DNA of 64,000 nucleotides from Delphinus delphis (taxonomy: Eukaryota; Chordata; Mammalia; Artiodactyla; Delphinidae): positions 18,405,701-18,469,700 of the forward strand of contig NC_082684.1 in NCBI RefSeq assembly GCF_949987515.2, in the 5' to 3' direction. Under the pieces are notes generated by a model. The model had not been told where the DNA came from and made no database searches. It worked only from the letters and a program-made list of their open reading frames with translations. This document shows positions 57,135 through 64,000 of this stretch, piece after piece (the stretch's first letter is position 1; each line of letters begins with the position of its first letter). A program made the translations under genes and the position numbers.

Positions 57135-57321
57135 CTTCCCTGGTGGCGCAGTGGTTGAGAGTCCTCCTGCCGATGCAGGAGACACGGGTTCGTCCCCCGG
57201 TCCGGGAAGATCCCACATGCCGTGGAGCGGCTGGGCCCGTAAGCCATGGCCGCTGAGCCTGCACGTCCGGGAGAGGCCACAACAGTGAGAGGCTGGCGTA
57301 CAGCAAAAAAAAAAAAAAAAA
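57132..57321 (+). mobile_element. CHR-type SINE with 19-bp internal deletion, in tandem
   Basis: It begins directly at the right target duplication of the preceding SINE. It has lost 19 bp at the junction 57270/57271, between two 'cgg' ends ('cgtccgg|gagaggcc' instead of the full copy). The B box reads 'gggttcgtccc', one base shorter than usual. A right flank 'agttccctaa' is only a weak match to 'agctccttag' on the left. Confidence 0.92.
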
Positions 57322-57462
57322 GTTCCCTAAAATTTAAACAGTTTAATTTTCCTATTCCTCTTTTTCCACATGCTTTTTTGCCATCCGCTTCGATTTCTAA
57401 ACCCACCACACTCTTCTCTCTTCATGAACATAAGCTGTAGAATGTCTGTATTTTTGACTTGA

Positions 57463-57472
57463 TCTTTCTTTC

Positions 57473-57556
<84 letters not shown>

Positions 57557-57558
57557 TT

Positions 57559-57606
<48 letters not shown>

Positions 57607-57688
57607 TCCTTCTTTCTTTTTCTTTCTTTCTTTTTCTTTCTTTTTTTCTCTTTCTTTCTTTCTTTCTCTTTTTTCCTTTCTTTCACTT
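57463..57688. repeat. (TTTC)n microsatellite, about 225 bp
   Basis: Long TTTC arrays with a few T insertions and C changes. All pyrimidine on this strand, all purine on the other, so triplex-capable and highly unstable. The long Lys/Glu/Arg and Ser/Phe/Leu frames here are only translations of the repeat. Confidence 0.98.
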
Positions 57689-58134
57689 TGAACTGATCAA
57701 CATAAACAGCCTCATTTTGCTCTCTGATTTGTGCTCCAGTCTCTCAGCTTTGTTTGCTCCCCACTGCTTTCAGTAAACGAATTTAAAACAGGAAATGTCT
57801 TGGCTGCTATTAATTTTGTTCACTTCACTCTTTTTTCTCAGAGCACCTCCTCTAGCCCTCTCTTGAACACTCCTCGAGACTCTGATGTCCTGACAAAGAG
57901 GAAACCTTCTCACCTTGATATTTCCTCTGGTATTTGAACCATTTTCCTGTTCTGTAGGAATGGCTTCATCTTCCAAACACCTTTTCCAATTGATCCAGCG
58001 TTTAAGAACGCTATTAATGATCTGAAAAGGCAAACTTTTCTATTTTCTCTTGCACATAAACCCTAGCTATACTGTAACTCACACTTTATGAGTATTTTTC
58101 CAGTCTCTATGTGGGTGCATACATGTAAACTTTT
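57689..58134. other. Unique sequence
   Basis: About 445 bp with no recognised repeat or exon. Confidence 0.4.
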
Positions 58135-58357
58135 AAAATTCTGTATCCAGGGACTTCCCTGGTGGTCCAGTGGGTGGGACTCCATGCTCCCAGTGCAGGA
58201 GGACTGGGTTCGATTTCTGGTCAGGGAACTGGATCCTGCATGCATGTTGCAACTAAGAAGTCTACAGGCTGCAACTAAGGACTCCGTGTGCTGCAACTAA
58301 GACCCTGCACAGCCAAAATACATAAATAAATAAATACTAAAAAAAATTCTGTATCCA
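58135..58357 (+). mobile_element. CHR-1-like SINE
   Basis: Body about 58150-58342: 'gggacttccctggtggtcca', 'gggttcgatttctgg' (altered B box), repeated 'gcaactaag' phrases and tail 'cataaataaataaatac'. A perfect 15-bp target duplication, aaaattctgtatcca, lies at 58135-58149 and 58343-58357. Confidence 0.95.
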
Positions 58358-59424
58358 TTTCAGACTGATTATATATATTTGCTCCTTTGTTTAGTTTTAG
58401 TTATTTTTAGTCCTATCATTTTTTTCTTTCTAAATGAATGTATAGTCCCTCCAAATATGACCATTTTTCTCCTTGAAGGAAAGGAGACATAGCCTTAAGT
58501 AAAAGTAATCTATCCACTTGTGTTTCTCAGTGCCATCGGCAGGGGGCGAGACGGTGGATGCAGAACATGCTACAACATCAAATCTCTCTTTTCTCACAAT
58601 TCACATCCATAATCATCTGACTCAGAGTTCATTTACTTCTCAAATGTCTACACGCCTTGTGATGGTTCCAAATAGAGTTACTTTGGGTACAACTACTTCT
58701 CATTTCCTAGATTTACAATCAAAAAAGTTTATTTATTTTGGGCTCCAAAGGTTGTAACCCTGACCTCTGTGTTTTAATTATCTGCTTTTGTGATCTTCTT
58801 TTTCAGTTCTGATATGTTTATATTTACCCTACTTGTCCTTCAAGATTTTACACAAAACCTCTTCTCCCTTTCCATGATTCCTCAGAAATGACAGATTCCT
58901 TGTATTCCTGAAGCACAATATATCATCCTAATTTCCTTTTTCTTTTTTTTCTGGACTTGAGTATCATTTACTATGGACATTTTTTTTGTTTTTTGGTCTT
59001 CCTTCCTTTTAATGATTTATTCATGCTTTTGCTCTCTCTCTCATTCCCTTTCTTTCCTTTCTCTGTAAACTTCCCCCACGTCTGTGTCTCTGATGTGTAC
59101 ACTCTCTTTCCCTCAGCAGAAGCTCTTCTTTTTCTTTCTATACCTCTTGATCACCACAAGGTATTTTATTTACTTTCCTTTTTCTTTCTTCTTTCACCAC
59201 GGCAACTTGAAATTATTCTCTTTTAGTGTTCTCTTCATCTTGCTGAAGCTAGTTTTTTGCTGCCTTCTCCCTCTAATAGTTCCTGAATTATTTTCCATAT
59301 TTAGTAAGTTCTGGGACTTAGAGTATTTTAGTCACGTATACCTCCCTTTTATTATGATGTGCTTTTAGAAATTTGCATATACATGCCCCTTTTCATCATA
59401 AAGATCATAAAAGGTTCAATAACA
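58358..59424. other. Unique, pyrimidine-rich sequence
   Basis: 58920-59240 is rich in T and C ('ttcctttttctttttttt', 'ctctctctcattcccttt'). No repeat family or gene was recognised. Confidence 0.4.
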
Positions 59425-59675
59425 GTGGCAGCTAATATTTATTGAGTGCTTACTAATATTTATTAATTGCTCACTAATATTTGTTAAGAACCTACTCTAT
59501 TCTAGTCTCTCTGTAAAATATTTTACCTGGCAGAATTCTCTGAGGTAGGTGCTATTAGCCCTTCATATTACAGATCATGAAACAGAGTTTTGCAGATGAA
59601 ACTGTACAAGTTAGGGTGTAGTTTGCCAAAGCTCACACAATGAGTAAGAGACTAATCTAGGATTCAAACCCAGAG
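59425..59675 (-). mobile_element. MIR remnant, antisense, with internal duplication
   Basis: 'gctaatatttattgagtgct', 'aagaacctactctattctag', 'ctctgaggtaggtgctatta' and 'aggattcaaacccagag' match the complement of MIR. The phrase 'actaatattt' appears twice about 24 bp apart (near 59451 and 59475), a small local duplication. Confidence 0.75.
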
Positions 59676-60179
59676 TCTTCCCTCCACCCCAAAAATAAGC
59701 TTTGTTTAGGTACCATTATGATGTGGGCCAGACGTGAAATTAAAAACTGACAGAGACCATTCAGGTAATGTGATATAGGTCAAATAGCAACATGGCAGCA
59801 TGGCCAACTTGTTCATCAGAATGAGGCAACTGCCCCTCTGCTCTGGCTGAGAGCTGCCATGTGCTTGTGGAGAAGGAGTCAGTATTTGTCAGAGTTTCTG
59901 ATTAGTTGAAACAGCTAGAAATCCAAATATTTTGTGTGTCAAACTTCCCATTAGAAAGGTTACTTCTAATTTAGAGGAAAAAAGAAAAACAGATGATGAC
60001 AGCAACCCAAAGACATCTGAACGTGTAATGCAATCCATGGGCTTTTAATTGGAAGCTTCTCTTGTAAAAAAGATGTGCCTTCCTGGGTGAGTGCAGTCTC
60101 TTCATTTGCTGCTCCCCCTTTTTATTATGTCACAATATATTTTTAATGAAAGAAATCAAACTATTGAAAAATACATGAA
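59676..60179. other. Unique sequence
   Basis: About 500 bp without a recognised element. Confidence 0.4.
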
Positions 60180-60790
60180 GTGAAAAGCAAATTCCCCTTT
60201 CAATCTACTTCCCTTTTCTACTCTTCCTTCCCAGTTTAGATTGTTTCTAGACTTTTTGTAATTTTTTTTTACTATGTCATATATGTAAAGGAATATAGGC
60301 AATGTATAAGATATGAAGCAGAGTAATTAAACAAAATTATGAACTCACATCCTAATTTAAGTGATAGAACTTACAGATTCCATATTCACCATATGTAGAA
60401 TACATTGTATCCATGTATTGAGTTTTGTACTTATTTCCTATGCCTTAAAACTATTTCTATTATCTATATTTCTAATACAATTAACTGTCTAGTTTTATTA
60501 CTGTTATGCTTTATAAAATGTTATTCTTTTTGTAGATTTCTGTTTCATTCTTTTTGTTCTATACTATGTTTATAAGGTACTTTTATGTTGTTATCACTAT
60601 AACATTAGTTTTCATTTGTGCATACAAGTCCATTGGGTGAATATACCAAAAACTTTATTAACCTATTATTTTGATGATTAACATTTACTTTGTTTCCACA
60701 CTTTATATGTACAATGTTGCTAGAAATATTTGTGTCTCCTGGTGTCCATGAACAAGAGTTTTTCTCAGGTATGTACTGAGCAATGAAAAT
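60180..60790 (-). mobile_element. Old L1M-type remnant, antisense
   Basis: 'gttgctagaaatatttgtgt', 'ctcctggtgtccatgaacaa' and 'gagtttttctcaggtatgta' match the complement of an old L1 ORF2 region. The left half is badly worn and its extent is uncertain. Confidence 0.5.
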
Positions 60791-60801
60791 GCCAAATCTT
60801 A

Positions 60802-60945
60802 AACTTGGTTACTCAGAGGATGGTCCACAGACCAACAGTATCCTTATCACCTGGGCACTTGTTATAAATGTAGAACGGTAGGTCCCATCCTAGACTTAGT
60901 GAATCAGAAGCTAAATCTCAACCAGATCCAAGATTCCAGAATAGG
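60802..60945 (+). mobile_element. MER5A-like hAT-Charlie DNA transposon
   Basis: 'gaggatggtccacagaccaa', 'tatccttatcacctgggcac', 'ttgttataaatgtagaacgg' and 'tagtgaatcagaagctaaat' follow the MER5A order. Confidence 0.7.
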
Positions 60946-61356
60946 AATAAAGATAATTTGTTTATTTTATTTCATTTTATCTAATTATTTATTTATGCAA
61001 CATAGCACTTCCAGGAGGAAAATCACCTATGAAAAACACTTATCACTAAGAAAATTCACTCTATGATTGCTCTATTTTACCATCAAAATATAAAAGAGGT
61101 ACTCCATGTTTTGGCTGTTTTATTATTTCTTCTAACTGGTACCTATGGATACTGTTATATATTGATAAATGTAAAACAATTTTCCAACTGGCCATTATGT
61201 ATAGATGACAGCTTGATCCGTGTTTCCAGCAAAACTTAGGCTGTCCTTCATATCGGCCCAAATGAAAGGCATATAAAGGAAATTCACCTCTTTTTCCTTT
61301 TGACACACTTCCCCAGTATGTCTCCCTTGGTCATAGATAAAACTAATTTGCTTAAA

Positions 61357-61371
61357 AAACACACACACACA
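61357..61371. repeat. Short (CA)n
   Basis: About seven CA units. Confidence 0.85.
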
Positions 61372-61490
61372 AACTCTGAGGTAGTTAGATTACTATCAAT
61401 TCCAGCTTACACATGAGAAAACTGAGACAGAAATAGTTTGCTATCAATCTAGGGTTAAAAAAGTAGCTACTGACAGGTCAGAGGTGAGAA
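61372..61490 (-). mobile_element. MIR remnant, antisense
   Basis: 'ctctgaggtagttagattac' and 'acacatgagaaaactgagac' match the complement of the MIR core. Confidence 0.6.
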
Positions 61491-61741
61491 CTTGTTTCAT
61501 TACTTATAGGCTATTCTTGTACTAAGATATCATGTTTTTCCTTTGTTAGATATTGTTTATACCAGCAACGATTCTTGCAATGTAAACTATACATGGTCTT
61601 GAGATACTTCTCCCACATAATCAGACACTAAGCAATCAGGCATGACAGAGTGAATCCGTCACTAGTACTAATATCACCCACTAAATTATGACCTACAGAA
61701 CATTGTGATGATGTATTTGACTTTCAGGTTTTGAGACAACT

Positions 61742-62003
61742 AAAAAATGTTCCCTGGGCTTCCCTGGTGGCGCAGTGGTTGAGAGTCCGCCTGCCGATGT
61801 AGGGGACACGGGTTCGTGCCCCAGTCCAGGAAGATCCCACATGCCGCGGAGCGGCTGGGCCCGTGAGCCATGGCCGCTGAGCCTGTGCGTCCAGAGCCTG
61901 TGCTCCACAACGGGAGAGGCCACAACAGTGAGAGGCCTGCGTACCACAAAAAAAAACAAAAAAACAAAAAAACAAACAAACAAACAAACAAAAAATGTTC
62001 CCT
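61742..62003 (+). mobile_element. CHR-type SINE with (AAAC)n tail
   Basis: Body about 61756-61989 with A box 'tggcgcagtggttgagag', B box 'gggttcgtgcc', and a tail that has turned into 'aaacaaacaaacaaac'. A perfect 14-bp target duplication, aaaaaatgttccct, lies at 61742-61755 and 61990-62003. Confidence 0.96.
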
Positions 62004-63067
62004 AAAACTTAAACTCTGTCTGCTAATATGAAAGTTATATTGGATGGAAAAAGAAGAGGGAAGAAAAATGATCTTTTGTTATTGAATAAATCTGTTATTT
62101 CTTCTAACAATTATCAACTATAAAGAGTAGAACACATATCACATATATTTATATCCGAATACAGTAACCTGACATATTGAACTACCATGATTTTTGAGAT
62201 TTGATCAAAATGCAGCTGTATATTTGTCTCATTAAAATTTATTTAAATACAACTTATTTATTGACATCCTTAGAACAAAAAATCAGATGAGATTATTCTA
62301 CTCACTCTTGGAAATAAATAGCCCTATGGTTACTTTAAGGTAAAAACAAACAAAAAACCCACCAAACTAGCAGCTCTGAACTTTAAATGTTAAATCCTAG
62401 ATATTAAAAATTTCATTTTCACCCTAAAGAAAATCTTCTTTGCTCCCCCAAGTAGCTTCTGTCATCTTTGCTTTTCTGTCACTTTCTCTCCACTCTCACA
62501 GTTTCAGAGGGTATGGAGAGGAGAATGAAAAGGGAAAGATAATTTCTTGCTTTTGAATGAGGTCTATGATGGCTTTCTGTGCTCTGTCCTGTGAGATGTG
62601 TAACATCGACACTTTTATTTTTACTTTGTGAAGTTCTTCCAACACTCAGTTCATGAATATTTGTGATTTCTCCATTTAGCCACTCGTTTCCCAGAGCTCT
62701 GTTCCATACAGACCTCTCCCTGTTGGAGACCCATTAATCTCCAAAGAATCTTGCAGGGCAGGAATAAAACACAGCTCCAGGGATCTCTCTCCCACATCTG
62801 GTCCATGGGCAGTACTCACACATCCATTACTTTGACTAACTCTTGGAATAAAGGCACATCGCTGATTCCTGAAACCACTTATTTTTTTGCCTGCCCTCTC
62901 TGTCCCCTTGATTTTTAGGATAACGGTCAGACCCCCTTCGCCTGTGTCCCCCACTCTAAGGGAGCAATCTTCACCCTTTAAGGGGTGTGTCCAACTCCCC
63001 TAAGAACCCTTCCAGTGGGGCAAGTAAACGTTCAATACAGCAGCGTCTCCCTTTCTCTCAAATAACA
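62004..63067. other. Unique sequence
   Basis: About 1.06 kb with no recognised repeat. The 92-codon minus-strand frame at 62676-62954 has no known domain. Confidence 0.4.
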
Positions 63068-63323
63068 AAAATAAAACTCTGGGGCTTCCCTGGTGGCACA
63101 GTGGTTGAGAGTCCGCCTGCCGATGCATGGTACACGGGTTCGTGCCCCGGTCAGGGAAGATCCCACATGCCGCGGAGCGGCTGGGCCCGTGAGCCATGGC
63201 CGCTGACCCGGCGCGTCCGGAGCCTGTGCTCCGCAACGGGAGAGGCCGCAACAGTGAGAGGCCCGTGTACCGCAAAAAAAAAAAATAAATAAATAAAATA
63301 AAGTAAAATAAAATAAAACTCTG
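63068..63323 (+). mobile_element. CHR-type SINE, young
   Basis: Body about 63082-63309, CpG-rich, B box GGGTTCGTGCC at 63136-63146, and a tail of mixed A and AAAT/AAAAT units. A perfect 14-bp target duplication, aaaataaaactctg, lies at 63068-63081 and 63310-63323. Only small changes are visible relative to the sister copies (for example 'gcatggtacacggg'). Confidence 0.96.
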
Positions 63324-63724
63324 CCATGAGGCCTCTGCTCGTGCACTCTCTGCCAGGAGAGAGTGCAGAGGATACCTCTGCACTCCCTGTGTGTGAGGAT
63401 CTCATGAGCTGTGATACAGATTATTAGAAGGGTACTTTGAAAATCTGAATTTTGCTGTTATATTTTCCTTTGGTGACCAATACCTATCATACTAAGGTTG
63501 ACATACTAGGTTGGCAGAGATACTAACTTTTCCATTTCACATCCTTATCATATACGTAAAATCTTCGTTTTGTGAACTTTCTCAACTTTGTAAAAATCCA
63601 TTTTAACATTTGGAGGGAGGAATGAGAGACGAGATTAGGGATGGATAAGTAGGCATTGCCACATCTCAGGTGTTAGGTACGCTCCCATTCAGAAGCCTAT
63701 GTCTTCTTTAGCTATTCCAGCAGT
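63324..63724. other. Unique sequence
   Basis: An inverted pair 'gtgcactctctgcc' / 'agagtgcagagg' near 63341-63371 is the only structure seen. Confidence 0.4.
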
Positions 63725-63855
63725 CCAGGGAGGGAGAGTTTATCATCTCCATCATCTTGATGAGTAAACTGAGACTCCGATTTTGGCTTTTCCCCAGGAT
63801 AACACCACAGATGAGTAGGAAAGCAAGGATCGAACATGTTCCTCTGAATGACTCC
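63725..63855 (-). mobile_element. Probable MIR remnant, antisense
   Basis: 'tcttgatgagtaaactgaga', 'ccaggataacaccacagatg' and 'gcaaggatcgaacatgttcc' fit the complement of MIR. Confidence 0.6.
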
Positions 63856-64000
63856 TAAGCCTGAAATAAATAGTATCTCATTTATACCCTTCTTCCTTTA
63901 GAATAAAATAATTTAAAATATGTTGTCCATCAACACTCCCCTCCCAGCCTGAGGATGTGCTCTAGAACCAACAAACTAGGCTCATATCTGAGCTTTTACA

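Noticed and set aside
57327..57686. 119-codon minus-strand frame made of Lys, Glu and Arg, and the matching plus-strand Ser/Phe/Leu frame
   Set aside because: They are translations of the TTTC microsatellite, which has no stops in these frames.

Overview
The window is AT-rich mammalian nuclear DNA and looks cetacean. The strongest evidence is a set of twelve CHR-type (tRNA-Glu-derived) SINEs. Nine belong to the very uniform type that starts near 'gcttccctggtggcgcagtgg', carries a recognisable A box and, in most copies, a B box, and ends in poly(A). SINEs of this type are abundant in whales and dolphins. Several L1 3' ends of the whale/artiodactyl type agree with this. Species and chromosome cannot be read from the sequence.

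I find no convincing protein-coding exon, tRNA, rRNA or other functional gene. The longest open frames are chance openings, microsatellite translations, or translations of SINEs and L1. The only frame I could not explain away is a 99-codon stretch on the minus strand at 23193-23492. It lacks splice or retrocopy hallmarks and I could not name it. The window is therefore best read as intergenic or deep-intronic.

Layout. 1-14 kb: single-copy DNA with old MIR, L2, L1M and MER5-like pieces, a 5'-truncated L1 with a 22-bp target duplication (4245-4978), a SINE (8020-8241), a perfect 32-bp palindrome (8306-8337) and an ERV1-like LTR remnant (about 11500-11897). 14-28 kb: an antisense L1 with target duplication (14094-14853), a SINE that has lost its B box (20539-20781), a twin-primed (internally inverted) L1 (24976-25411) lying between two inverted copies of an unnamed 233-bp repeat (24244-24476 and 26263-26497), and a repeat-free block with a 23-bp palindrome (25412-26262). 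28-45 kb: SINEs, MLT1-type LTRs, an L1 end, an AT-rich tract, a poly(A)-only duplication (37204-37241) and a long repeat-poor block (about 40700-42260). 45-64 kb: a hAT-type element split by a SINE, a degenerate ATCT tract with palindromes, a long L2 interrupted by GC-rich unique DNA and by a roughly 25-bp L1 stub, an MLT1 LTR, a SINE lacking its 3' end, two SINEs in tandem, a roughly 225-bp TTTC microsatellite, and three more SINEs.

The strongest biology here is retrotransposition mechanism: a range of L1-machinery products with readable target-site duplications, from several hundred bases down to about 25 bp and to an A tract alone. No new multigene system is visible. Repeat-free blocks are listed as enhancer candidates with low confidence because conservation cannot be tested from one sequence. 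Family names for old repeats rest on recognition by eye, and their edges are approximate.
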